From JACVRW01 sp963734365 (GTDB lineage: Bacteria; Actinomycetota; Thermoleophilia; Solirubrobacterales; Thermoleophilaceae): 64,000 bases of DNA. Shown here one piece after another: positions 39,985 through 47,848 of the stretch. The notes below the pieces were generated by a model. The model was not told the origin of the DNA and did no database searches. It saw nothing but the letters and a program-made list of their open reading frames with translations. Location of the stretch: the NCBI GenBank assembly GCA_963734365.1, contig CAVTGV010000008.1:1-64000 (forward strand), given 5' to 3'. The position numbers and the translations under genes are program-made. How positions within the stretch are numbered: position 1 is the stretch's first letter; each line of letters begins with the position of its first letter.

Positions 39985-41267
39985 TACGAAGCCTCGGCCC
40001 GCTCGCCGATGAACTCCCGCACCTGGTCCTCGGCGCCGGCGAGCTTCTCGGAGATGCGGCGTCGCACGAGATCCTCGAGACCCGGGTCATCGAGGCGCAT
40101 CACGACCTCCTCGAAGTAGCCCTCCACCATCACGCGCACCGCCTCGGCGCGCGAGATCCCGCGGGTCATCATGTAGAAGATCTGCTCGGGGTCGAGCTCG
40201 CCCACGGTGCCGCCGTGCGAGGCCTTGACGTTGTCCACCTCGACGATCAGCGAGGGGATCGCGTCGCCCTTGGCCTTGGGGGAGAGCAGCATCTGGTGAG
40301 TCTGCAGGTAGGTGTCCACCTCGGGGGCCTTCGGGACGATGTGGATCAGGCCCTCATACGAGGCGCGGGAGTCGCCGGTGAGCGCGCCCTTCCAGACCGT
40401 GTCGCCGGTGGTGTGGCCGGCCTCGTGCTTGTCGGAGGTGAACAGGTCGAGGTGCTCGTCGCGCTCGGTGAAGTACATGCCGGTGTGGCGCATGTCCGAG
40501 CCCGGCCCGGCGGTGATGATGTCGAGCGTCTGCTTGGTCAGGCGCCCGCCGAGGTGGATCGGCACCCACTTGACGCGGGCGTCGCGCCCGATCTCCACGC
40601 GGCGGGTGGACAGGTCGTAGACCTCGCCCGAGCCCCAATCCTGATAGTGCGCGAGGTCCACCTGCGCCCCCGGCAGCGCGTACAGCTCGAACGCGCCCGA
40701 GTGCAGGGCCTGGCCCTCGAAGTCGGGCGCGAGGAAGTACTCGCGGATCTTCACCTCCGCGTGCTCGCCCACCACAACGAGGGTGTGCGCCCACTGCGCG
40801 GTGCCGGGCTCGTCGATCAGCCAGACCACCTGGATCGGCTTCTCGATCTGCACGTTCTTGGGCACGTGGACGAACACTCCGCCGGTCCAGAACGCCGCGT
40901 TGCCCGCGGGGAACTTGCCCTCGTCGAAGGGGAGTCGCTTGGCGAAGTAGGGCTCCACCAGCTCGGGGTGCTCCTCCACCGCCTGCTCGAGCGGCATCAC
41001 GATGATGCGCTCGTCGCTCACGTGGCTGTGGACCACGCCCGCGCCGTGCTGGACGATCAGCGCCGCGTGCTCCTCATCGCCGAGGTCCTGGCGCACGATC
41101 TGGGGGAGCTCCTCCACCGGCTCGTAGCGCCGAGGCTCGAGCCCGTCGAGATCGAGCCCGCGCAGACTGGTGGTCCAGAAGCCCGAGCGGCGCCAGGTGG
41201 GCACCTCCTCCGACTCGTAGACCTCGAGCGCGGCCCGGCGGCGGTCCTCCACGAAGTCAGCCGGCAC
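39984..41267 (-). CDS. sufD: Fe-S cluster assembly protein SufD
   Basis: A 427-residue SufD/SufB-like beta-helix protein. It has NAAFWTGGVFVHVPKNVQIEKPI, YQDWGSGEVYDLSTRRV, the region with VEVDNVKASHGGTVGELDPEQIFYMMTRG (the conserved His is present) and a C-terminal helix pair. It lacks the SufB-type VQCDG cysteine, which separates it from the sufB gene. It binds SufC and SufB. The GTG start at 41267 overlaps sufC by 11 nt. Confidence 0.93.
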   Translation of the reverse strand: MPADFVEDRRRAALEVYESEEVPTWRRSGFWTTSLRGLDLDGLEPRRYEPVEELPQIVRQDLGDEEHAALIVQHGAGVVHSHVSDERIIVMPLEQAVEEHPELVEPYFAKRLPFDEGKFPAGNAAFWTGGVFVHVPKNVQIEKPIQVVWLIDEPGTAQWAHTLVVVGEHAEVKIREYFLAPDFEGQALHSGAFELYALPGAQVDLAHYQDWGSGEVYDLSTRRVEIGRDARVKWVPIHLGGRLTKQTLDIITAGPGSDMRHTGMYFTERDEHLDLFTSDKHEAGHTTGDTVWKGALTGDSRASYEGLIHIVPKAPEVDTYLQTHQMLLSPKAKGDAIPSLIVEVDNVKASHGGTVGELDPEQIFYMMTRGISRAEAVRVMVEGYFEEVVMRLDDPGLEDLVRRRISEKLAGAEDQVREFIGERAEAS

Positions 41268-42009
41268 TCGCGGCCACCTCCTCGCGGACCCACTCGTAGC
41301 CCTTTTCCTCGAGCTCGGTGGCCAGCTCCGCGCCGCCCTCCTGGACGATGCGGCCGTCGATCAGGATGTGCACGAAGTCGGGCTTCACGTAGTCGAGGAT
41401 GCGCGTGTAGTGGGTGATGATGAGGAAGCCGCGCTCGTCGCCACGCATCGCGTTGACGCCGTCGGAAACGATCCGCAGAGCGTCGATGTCGAGCCCCGAG
41501 TCGGTCTCGTCGAGCACAGCGAAGTCGGGCTGGAGCATCGCCAGCTGCAGGATCTCGGCGCGCTTCTTCTCGCCGCCGGAGAAGCCCTCGTTGAGGTAGC
41601 GGCTGGTGAAGGCGCGGTCGATCTTGAGCAGCTCCATGTTGTCGCCGAGCAGCTTGCCGAACTCCTTGACCTTGATCGGCTCGTCGCGCCCCGCGTTCAT
41701 GGCCATGCGCAGGAAGTTGGCCACCGAGACGCCCGGGATCGTGGCCGGATACTGGAAGGCCATGAACAGGCCCGCGCGGGCCCGCTCGTCGGGATCGGCC
41801 TCGGTCAGGTCCTCGCCGTTCAGCAGGATGCGGCCCTCGGTGACCTCGTAGGTCGGGTTGCCCATGAGCGTGTTGGCGAGAGTGGACTTGCCCGAGCCGT
41901 TGGGCCCCATCAGGGCGTGGGTCTCGCCCTTCTTCACCACGAGGTCGACTCCGTGGAGGATCTCGCGATCCTCCGTTCGGACGTGCAGGTTCTGAATTTC
42001 AAGGGTCAT
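41257..42009 (-). CDS. sufC: Suf ATPase SufC
   Basis: A 250-residue ABC-type ATPase. Walker A is MGPNGSGKSTLANTL, the signature is FSGGEKKRAEI, Walker B is FAVLDETDSGLD and the switch His is in FLIITHYTRIL. It drives SufBCD scaffold conformational change. The ATG overlaps the rrf2 stop by 4 nt (ATGA), so this is the first catalytic gene of the operon. Confidence 0.96.
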   Translation of the reverse strand: MTLEIQNLHVRTEDREILHGVDLVVKKGETHALMGPNGSGKSTLANTLMGNPTYEVTEGRILLNGEDLTEADPDERARAGLFMAFQYPATIPGVSVANFLRMAMNAGRDEPIKVKEFGKLLGDNMELLKIDRAFTSRYLNEGFSGGEKKRAEILQLAMLQPDFAVLDETDSGLDIDALRIVSDGVNAMRGDERGFLIITHYTRILDYVKPDFVHILIDGRIVQEGGAELATELEEKGYEWVREEVAASAG

Positions 42010-42464
42010 GCGGTCAGGGTCTCCGTCTTTCGGGTCGCGGGCCGGGTCAGGTCAGCCAGCGTCATCTCGTTCAGTGTTCGCACGATGGATCCCTGAACTC
42101 GGGTCCACAGCAGCTTGGTGGCGCAGGGCTCGTGGCCGTCCAGGCCCTCACGGACGCAGACGAGCGTTCCGTCGGGGTCGGCGCTGATGCACTCGATGGG
42201 CGCGATGTCGCCCTCCAGCGCACGTACGACCTCGGCCATGCTGATGTTCTCGGGCTCACGCGCCAGCGTGTAGCCGCCGTGGGCGCCGCGGCGCGACTCC
42301 ACGAGCTCGGCCTTGCGCAGCCGCTGCACGAGGTGCTCGAGATAGGCGAGGGGCAGGCCCTCGGCCTCGGCGATGGAGCCGAGTGAGATGGGCCGGTCGC
42401 CGCTGTGCTGGGCGAGGTGAGCCATCACCCGCACCCCGTACTCCGCCTTCGTGGAGAACATCAT
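42006..42464 (-). CDS. Rrf2-family Fe-S sensing regulator of suf (SufR/IscR-like)
   Basis: A 152-residue Rrf2 protein. The winged HTH is MFSTKAEYGVRVMAHLAQHS and LPLAYLEHLVQRLRKAELVES with the wing RGAHGGYTLARE. Three cysteines (ECI, VCVR, PCAT) are spaced C-x10-C-x10-C, the pattern that ligates a [2Fe-2S] or [4Fe-4S] cluster in IscR-like and RirA-like regulators. Placed first in the operon and coupled to sufC, it most likely represses suf when clusters are plentiful. The start is ATG 42464 (MMFSTKAEYG), 10 nt after TAGGAT (reverse of 42475-42480); a longer frame is rejected as it covers the promoter. Confidence 0.9.
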   Translation of the reverse strand: MMFSTKAEYGVRVMAHLAQHSGDRPISLGSIAEAEGLPLAYLEHLVQRLRKAELVESRRGAHGGYTLAREPENISMAEVVRALEGDIAPIECISADPDGTLVCVREGLDGHEPCATKLLWTRVQGSIVRTLNEMTLADLTRPATRKTETLTA

Positions 42465-42520
42465 CGTGACCCAAATCCTACTCGCCCGGTCGGAGAAAGA
42501 TCCCGCCACACTTGTCTGGC

Positions 42521-43249
42521 GTGAATCCCGCTTTGGCCGGTTACCTCGAGGAGCTGCTCAGCGTTCTGCGAACGGCGTTGGGGAAGGACCTGGTGGCAGT
42601 GTCGCTCGTCGGCGGGGCGGGTGCGGGGGCGTTCGAGCCCGGGTCGAGTGACGTGGACGTGGCGGTGGTGATCGAGCGGCCGGTCCCGGCCGAGTCGCTG
42701 CTCGGCCTGGCCGCCGAGCTCTCGTACCAGCGCCGGCCCGTACCGGCGCGGCGGCTCGAGCTCGTGGTCTACACGCGCGCGGGGCTGGCCGAGGGCGAGT
42801 TCGCGCTCAACCTCAACACCGGACCCGACATCGAGCAGGCGGACCTCGATCCGGCGGCGGCCGAGTCCTTCTGGTTCGTGCTCGACCTGGCCATCGCGCG
42901 GGGGCGCAGCACCCCACTCCTCGGCCCGCCGCTCGAGGCGCTCGCTCCCGAGCCACCGCCCGAGCGCGTGCGGGAGGCCGTGCTGGCCTCGCTCGACTGG
43001 TTCGCTGCCGATGCTCCGGACTCGGCCGACACAGTCCTGAATGCCGCTCGCTCGTGGCTCTGGGCCGAGACGGGCGAGTGGGCCACCAAGGGGGAGGCCG
43101 CCACGTGGGCGCGCTCGCGGGCTCACGATCCTGCGTTGATCGACGCGGCGCTGGCGCTGCGCGCCGAGGGCCGGCTGTCGGGCCTCGACCCGGCGAGCGT
43201 GAGAGAGCTGTCGGGGCGGGCCAGGAGGGCGGCCGCGGGGCGGGCTTAG
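42521..43249 (+). CDS. Nucleotidyltransferase, aminoglycoside-adenylyltransferase-like (DUF4111-like)
   Basis: A 242-residue Pol-beta-like nucleotidyltransferase. The active-site region is VSLVGGAGAGAFEPGSSDVDVAVVIERPV; the SD-x-D pair gives two metal-binding Asp residues, but the usual GS...G before it is GGAGAG. The C-terminal helical domain, with RVREAVLASLDWF and ARSWLWAETGEWATKGEAA, resembles ANT(3'')-type/DUF4111 enzymes that adenylylate small molecules. Resistance is not implied. CACACT lies 8 nt before GTG 42521; a TTG at 42512 is also in frame. It diverges from the suf operon and converges with the Sco1 gene. Confidence 0.75.
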   Translation: MNPALAGYLEELLSVLRTALGKDLVAVSLVGGAGAGAFEPGSSDVDVAVVIERPVPAESLLGLAAELSYQRRPVPARRLELVVYTRAGLAEGEFALNLNTGPDIEQADLDPAAAESFWFVLDLAIARGRSTPLLGPPLEALAPEPPPERVREAVLASLDWFAADAPDSADTVLNAARSWLWAETGEWATKGEAATWARSRAHDPALIDAALALRAEGRLSGLDPASVRELSGRARRAAAGRA

Positions 43250-43863
43250 CCGGCGGCTTCGCGCTCGAGGATGCGCAGGTCGTGAGCGAGGCGCTCGGGC
43301 GTGGCCTCGGCGCCCGGATACCCCACTCGCTGGAAGCCCTTGGCGTCGACGAGCGTGAGACGGGCGTCGTGGTCGTGCGTCGCCGACTGGGGCTGGACGA
43401 AGAAGCCGTCCCAAACCGGTCGCAGGGCGCTGCGGCTGCCCAGCACGAAGTCGATCCGGCCGAGCGCACGCTGCTTGGACAGGAAGGCCTTCGCGCGATC
43501 GGGGGTGTCGCGGGGGGGATCCACGGCCACCGCGATGGCGGGCAGGTCGTGGCCCAGCTGGTCGAGCGCGCCCCGCACGGTCTGGGCCATGATGGGACAG
43601 CTGTCCTGGCAGGTCGTGTAGAGGAAGGTGACCACCACCGGCTTGCCTCGCAGCCCCCGCATCGAGATCGGCTCGCCGTCCTGATCACGCAGCTCGAAGT
43701 CCGGCGCCCGCACGCCCTTGGGCATGATCGCGCCCTCGAAGCGGGTGCCGTCGGCGCTGATCTCGCTGTCGCCGTCGCCGCTCCGCGAGTTCGCGACGAG
43801 CGCGATGGCTCCGAGCGAGAAGATGGCTATGAGGAACAGGGCGATGAGCAGCCGCGGATTCAC
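43246..43863 (-). CDS. SCO1/SenC-family copper chaperone-like protein
   Basis: A 205-residue membrane-anchored thioredoxin-fold protein. One N-terminal helix (LLIALFLIAIFSLGAIALVA) is followed by the SCO motif TTCQDSCPIMA (C-x3-C) and the His of THDHDARLTLVD. SCO proteins deliver copper to the CuA centre of cytochrome c oxidase or act as thiol oxidoreductases outside the membrane. GTG 43863 is preceded by TAGCCT (reverse of 43873-43878) with a 9-nt gap. No cytochrome oxidase gene is in the window. Confidence 0.88.
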   Translation of the reverse strand: MNPRLLIALFLIAIFSLGAIALVANSRSGDGDSEISADGTRFEGAIMPKGVRAPDFELRDQDGEPISMRGLRGKPVVVTFLYTTCQDSCPIMAQTVRGALDQLGHDLPAIAVAVDPPRDTPDRAKAFLSKQRALGRIDFVLGSRSALRPVWDGFFVQPQSATHDHDARLTLVDAKGFQRVGYPGAEATPERLAHDLRILEREAAG

Positions 43864-43924
43864 CTGTCGTGCAGGCTAGAGGGGGCGAATCTCGGCGCCG
43901 TCCTGGATTAGGTACCTGGTGGGT

Positions 43925-44835
43925 ATGCAGGGCAGGACAGTGGAGCGGGTGATCGCGAAGATCGGCGCGCGCAGGCACGGCGTGGTCACGCGGCGCCAGC
44001 TACTCGACGCCGGGATCTCGGGTCGGGAGATCCGGCATCGGCTGCACGTTGGCTCGCTGATCCGCGTTCATTCCGGCGTGTACCGGGTCGGCCACGCGGC
44101 TCCGAGCCTGGAAGCCCGCTACGCGGCTGCCGTGCTCGCCTGCGGCAACGAGGCACTGCTGAGTGGGCTCGCGGCCGCCCACCTGCTCGGTCTGGTTAAG
44201 GGCTCCGCTCCGCCCCCCGAGGTCACCGCGGCCACCGAGCGGCGCGTCAGGGGCGTGAAGACGCGACGTCGCCGCCGGATGGACCCCCGCGACGCCACCG
44301 TCTGGCGCGGGATACCGGTCACGACCGTCCCGTGCACACTCGTCGCCCTCGCTGCCTGTCTTTCGCCGGAAGCCCTGGCACGCGCCTTCCACGAGGCGGG
44401 CATCCGCCATCACACCACGCCCGAGCAGGTCGAGGCCGTGCTCGAGCGGCGCCCGAACGCCCCTGGCGCAGGGAGCCTTGCGCGAGGGTGCTGCGCGGCG
44501 AGACAAGGGTCACGCTGAGCCGCCTCGAGCGCCGCTTTCTCCGAGTCCTCGCCGAGGCCGGGCTCGAGCTTCCCGAGACGAACCGCCGCGCCGGCACCCA
44601 CTTCGTCGACTGCCGTTGGCCCGAGGTCGGGCTCACCGTCGAGCTCGACAGCTACCGCTATCACCGCTCCCGCCACGCCTGGGAGCAGGACCGCCGCCGC
44701 GAGCGCGAGGCTCGCGCCCGTGGCGACGAATTCCGGCGCTACACGTACGCAGATGTCCAAGAGGAACCCGCCGCCATGCTGCGCGAGCTCCGCGGACTTC
44801 TTCAGGGCTCGATCAGGCCACGACGGATCGCGTAG
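43925..44835 (+). pseudogene. Frameshifted AbiEi-N/DUF559 protein
   Basis: The first part (43925-44480) encodes an AbiEi-like N-terminal HTH region (ARRHGVVTRRQLLDAGISG, IRVHSGVYRVGHAA) and the middle helical domain. The reading frame then ends at 44518 as GAGSLARGCCAARQGSR. The -1-shifted frame continues without a break into the expected ARVLRGETRVTLSRLERRFL and the DUF559 endonuclease-like domain (VDCRWPEVGLTVELDSYRYH, RRYTYADV), ending at 44835. So a one-base deletion (or two-base insertion) lies near 44475-44495, or there is a sequencing error or programmed shift. The protein, if restored, would be about 300 residues. It overlaps the response-regulator gene by 34 nt. Confidence 0.8.
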
Positions 44836-45437
44836 CGCACGATCTGCACGCGGTCGCGCATGCCGAGCTTTCGCAGCACGTTGGCGCGATGGGACTCGAC
44901 GGTCTTCTCGGAGACGTTGAGGGTCGCGGCGATCTGGCGGTTGGTGTAGGCCTCCGCGACCAGCTTGACCACCTCTAGCTCGCGCGGGCTGAGCGGATCG
45001 TCGGGCTGGGCCTGGCCGCCCTCGAGCCAGTCGTTCACGAGCGCCCTCTGCGAGTCGTCCGACAGGAACATGCGGCCGTCGGCCACCATGCGCAGCGCGC
45101 CGATCAGGTCCGTGTCGGCCGCCCGCTTGAGCACGTAGCCGGCGGCGCCCGACTCGAGGCCCTCGAGGAAGTAGCGGTCGTCGTCGTGCATCGAGAGCAG
45201 CAGCGCGCGCGTGTCGGGCAGGTGCGAGCGGATCTCTCGGGCCGCCTGAAGGCCCGTCATGCGCGGCATCGAGACGTCGAGCACCACCACGTCGGGGCGC
45301 TCCGCCTGGGCGCAGCGAAGGGCGGCTATCCCGTCCTCCGCCTCGCCGACGACGCTCATGTCGGCCTGGCGCTCGATCAGCATGCGCAGGCCGGAGCGCA
45401 CGATTCCGTGATCGTCGGCGATCAGGACCCGGATCAT
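44802..45437 (-). CDS. NarL/FixJ-family response regulator
   Basis: A 211-residue response regulator. The receiver domain has DDH at residues 8-10, phospho-acceptor Asp in VVVLDVSMPRM and Lys in GYVLKRAA. The LuxR-type HTH lies at about 150-205 (LSPRELEVVKLVAEAYTNRQIAATLNVSEKTVESHRANVLRKLG). It binds DNA after phosphorylation by the kinase upstream. The start ATG overlaps the kinase stop (ATGA), so they are coupled. The 3' end overlaps the frameshifted gene. Regulated targets are unknown. Confidence 0.92.
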   Translation of the reverse strand: MIRVLIADDHGIVRSGLRMLIERQADMSVVGEAEDGIAALRCAQAERPDVVVLDVSMPRMTGLQAAREIRSHLPDTRALLLSMHDDDRYFLEGLESGAAGYVLKRAADTDLIGALRMVADGRMFLSDDSQRALVNDWLEGGQAQPDDPLSPRELEVVKLVAEAYTNRQIAATLNVSEKTVESHRANVLRKLGMRDRVQIVRYAIRRGLIEP

Positions 45438-46498
45438 GGCGCCCCGATCCGAAGCGAGACCGTGGTCCCGCCGCCGGGTGCCGAGCGCACGTCGAGCGCG
45501 CCGCCGGCGAGGCGCGCCCGCTCGGCCATGCCCGTGAGCCCCAGCCGCCCGCCCGGGCCGTCCACGCCCGCGCGGGTGACCGCGCCGGGATCGAAGCCCT
45601 CGCCGTCGTCGCGCACGCGCAGCCCCACGCAGCCGTGATCGGCCTCGAGGTCGACCTCGACCACGGTCGCCCCGGCGTGGCGGCCCACGTTGGCCAGCGC
45701 CTCCTGGGTCACGCGATAGATCGCGGTCTGGACGTCATCGGGCAGGGCGTCGGGGTCGCCCAGGCGGTGGAGGCGAACCTCCACACCGGTGTTCGTCGAG
45801 AAGCGCTTGAGCTGGGCCTCGAGCGCCGCCACCAGCCCGTGGTCGTCGAGAGCCGAGGGGCGCAGCTGCCGGGCCAGGTTGAGCAGCTCGTCCATTGCCT
45901 GATTCACGAGTCGCTTGAGCTCGGCCACCTCGCCCGAGCGCTCGGCCGGCAGGTCGTGGGCCAGCGCCTCGAGGCGCAGCAGGATCGCGGTGAGCGCCTG
46001 GTTGACCTCGTCGTGGAGATCCCGCGCGAGGCGCCGCCGCTCGTCCTCCTGCGCGCGCAGGACCAGGGTGCCGGCGCGCCGGCGTTCGTCCTCGACCCGG
46101 TCGAGGAGCCTGCGAAAGGAGCACGAGAGGCGGTCGATCTCCGCCACCGGCTCGGGCTCGGTCAGCGGATGGGTGAGCGGCGTGGCGGGATCGATCCGCT
46201 CGACACGGTCGATCAGCCGTTCGAGGGGCCGGAAGCGGCGCTGGAGCATCCACAGGTTCACGCACAGCGTGAGGACGATCGACAGCGCCAGGATCATGAA
46301 CGACCAGCGCTGGCCGGCGACCGTCAGATCGAGCCCGGCCGCGAGCGTCGCGGCGAGCAGCGTCAGCGCCACCAGCAGCACGTTGGCGGCCACGATCTGG
46401 CCGATGAGGGAGTCGTCTCTACGGGTCAAGATGGGGTCTCGAACCCATATCGGCAGGGGTCGCGCCGGACGACAATGTTCGTGCGGCTTCATCCGCAC
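45434..46498 (-). CDS. NarX/DesK-type sensor histidine kinase
   Basis: A 354-residue membrane kinase. There are two TM helices (LIGQIVAANVLLVALTLLAATLAAGL and WSFMILALSIVLTLCVNLWML, short periplasmic loop), a HAMP-like linker, and the HisKA_3 H-box RRRLARDLHDEVNQALT. The ATPase domain has the N-box TQEALANVGRHAGA and the G1/G2 boxes VRDDGEGFDP, GGRLGLTGMAERARL. The very short extracytoplasmic loop suggests sensing within the membrane. GTG 46498 and ATG 46492 are both possible starts. It phosphorylates the adjacent NarL regulator. The divergent moeZ-like gene lies 147 nt away. Confidence 0.9.
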   Translation of the reverse strand: MRMKPHEHCRPARPLPIWVRDPILTRRDDSLIGQIVAANVLLVALTLLAATLAAGLDLTVAGQRWSFMILALSIVLTLCVNLWMLQRRFRPLERLIDRVERIDPATPLTHPLTEPEPVAEIDRLSCSFRRLLDRVEDERRRAGTLVLRAQEDERRRLARDLHDEVNQALTAILLRLEALAHDLPAERSGEVAELKRLVNQAMDELLNLARQLRPSALDDHGLVAALEAQLKRFSTNTGVEVRLHRLGDPDALPDDVQTAIYRVTQEALANVGRHAGATVVEVDLEADHGCVGLRVRDDGEGFDPGAVTRAGVDGPGGRLGLTGMAERARLAGGALDVRSAPGGGTTVSLRIGAP

Positions 46499-46518
46499 AC
46501 AGCTGGGTCTGGGTCTTT

Positions 46519-46546
46519 ACCGGGGCGCTCGAAAGGGCGCCCCGGT
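46519..46546. other. 10-bp inverted repeat in divergent intergenic region
   Basis: ACCGGGGCGC (46519-46528) pairs with GCGCCCCGGT (46537-46546) across an 8-nt loop, between the kinase start and the moeZ promoter. No terminator is expected between divergent genes, so it may be an operator or a structured 5' leader of the kinase mRNA. Confidence 0.45.
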
Positions 46547-46594
46547 ACCTTTCCGGGAGGGCCGCGGCGGGCGCAGTCGCAGGCGCCGACCGTC

Positions 46595-46612
46595 GCTACA
46601 CTTTCTGAAGTA
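46595..46612 (+). promoter_or_regulatory. Dyad over -10 of the moeZ-like gene, shared with cysM
   Basis: CTACACTTTCTGAAGTAA includes TACACT (46597-46602) as -10 and a dyad ACTT-TCTG-AAGT. The same block, CTACACTTTTTGAAGTG, lies before the cysM-like gene at 51356-51372. Confidence 0.6.
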
Positions 46613-46644
46613 ACGAATTCCGACCAGGATTCCGAGGTTTTCAG

Positions 46645-47835
46645 ATGGCCAGTGGTGCTGAGCTGCTCCGCAAGGTCAAGGAGCAGATCGAAGAGGTGGA
46701 CCCCAAGGAGGTCCACGACCTGTCGCAGAACGGCAACGGCAACGGCGCCGTGATCGTCGACGTTCGCGAGCAGCATGAGTTCGAGCAGTCGCATCTGCCC
46801 GGAGCGGTGCATGTGCCGCGTGCCCACCTCGAGTCGCGCATCGAGGGCGCGGTGGGCGACCACTCGCAGCGCGTGGTGCTCTACTGCGCCTCCGGCAACC
46901 GCTCCGCCTTCGCTGCCCAGACGATGAAGGACCTGCTCGGCTACGAAGACGTGGCCTCCATGCGGGGCGGCATCACCCTGTGGAAGGACCGCGGCTACGA
47001 GGTCGAGGTTCCGCGTGCCCTGAGCCCCGAGCAGCGCGAGCGCTACTCGCGCCACATGCTCGTTCCCGAGATCGGCCTCGAGGGCCAGCTCAAGCTGCTC
47101 GACGCGAAGGTGCTGCTGCTGGGCGCGGGCGGCCTCGGCTCGCCCGCCGCGCTCTATCTCGCGGCGGCCGGGGTGGGCACGATCGGCATCGTCGACAACG
47201 ACGTGGTCGACCTGTCCAACCTGCAGCGCCAGGTGGCGCACTCCAACGATCGCATCGGCGTGCCCAAGGTCGACTCGGCCGAGATCTCGATCCACGACAT
47301 CAACCCGGACGTGAAGGTCGAGAAGTACCCGGTCCGGCTGGGCGCCGAGAACATCATGGAGATCATCGACGGGTACGACGTGGTGGTCGACGGGCTCGAC
47401 AACTTCCCCACCCGCTACCTGCTGAACGACGCCAGCGTCCGGAAGCAGATCCCCGTGGTGTCGGCCTCGATCCTCGGTTTCGAGGGCCAGCTGTCGGTCT
47501 TCCATCCGTACGAGGGTCCCTGCTACCGCTGCCTCTACCCGACGCCGCCTCCGGCCGAGCTCGCACCGTCGTGCGGCGCCGCCGGCGTGCTCGGCGTGCT
47601 GCCCGGCGTAATGGGGCTGCTCCAGTCCGTCGAGGTGATCAAGCTGATCACCGGCGCGGGCGAGCCGCTGGCCGGCCGGCTGCTCCTCTACGACGCTCTC
47701 GGCACGACCTTCACCGAGCTCAAGGTCCGGCGCGATCCGGACTGCCCGATCTGCTCGCGTGAGCCCGGCGAGATCTCGGACGAGGAGATGGGCGTGTTCC
47801 CCGACTACGAAGCGTTCTGCGCCGGTGCCGGATAG
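46645..47835 (+). CDS. moeZ: MoeZ-like sulfur-carrier adenylyltransferase/sulfurtransferase
   Basis: A 396-residue protein. An N-terminal rhodanese domain (about residues 25-120) has the active loop LYCASGNRS. A C-terminal MoeB/ThiF domain has LLLGAGGLGSPAALYLAAAGVG, NLQRQ, the catalytic-Cys region APSCGAAGV, and zinc pairs CYRC and CPIC. It adenylates the C-terminus of a MoaD/CysO-type carrier and sulfurates it. The domain order is reversed relative to mycobacterial MoeZ, where the rhodanese is C-terminal. A leader of about 35 nt separates the TACACT promoter from the ATG, with GAGG in front. The CysO-like gene follows by 13 nt. Confidence 0.9.
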   Translation: MASGAELLRKVKEQIEEVDPKEVHDLSQNGNGNGAVIVDVREQHEFEQSHLPGAVHVPRAHLESRIEGAVGDHSQRVVLYCASGNRSAFAAQTMKDLLGYEDVASMRGGITLWKDRGYEVEVPRALSPEQRERYSRHMLVPEIGLEGQLKLLDAKVLLLGAGGLGSPAALYLAAAGVGTIGIVDNDVVDLSNLQRQVAHSNDRIGVPKVDSAEISIHDINPDVKVEKYPVRLGAENIMEIIDGYDVVVDGLDNFPTRYLLNDASVRKQIPVVSASILGFEGQLSVFHPYEGPCYRCLYPTPPPAELAPSCGAAGVLGVLPGVMGLLQSVEVIKLITGAGEPLAGRLLLYDALGTTFTELKVRRDPDCPICSREPGEISDEEMGVFPDYEAFCAGAG

Positions 47836-47848
47836 GCTCGCGCGCCCA

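Noticed and set aside
42521..43249. Antibiotic-resistance adenylyltransferase
   Set aside because: The fold resembles ANT(3'')-type enzymes, but the GS motif is altered and DUF4111-like proteins are mostly housekeeping or unknown; resistance cannot be claimed.
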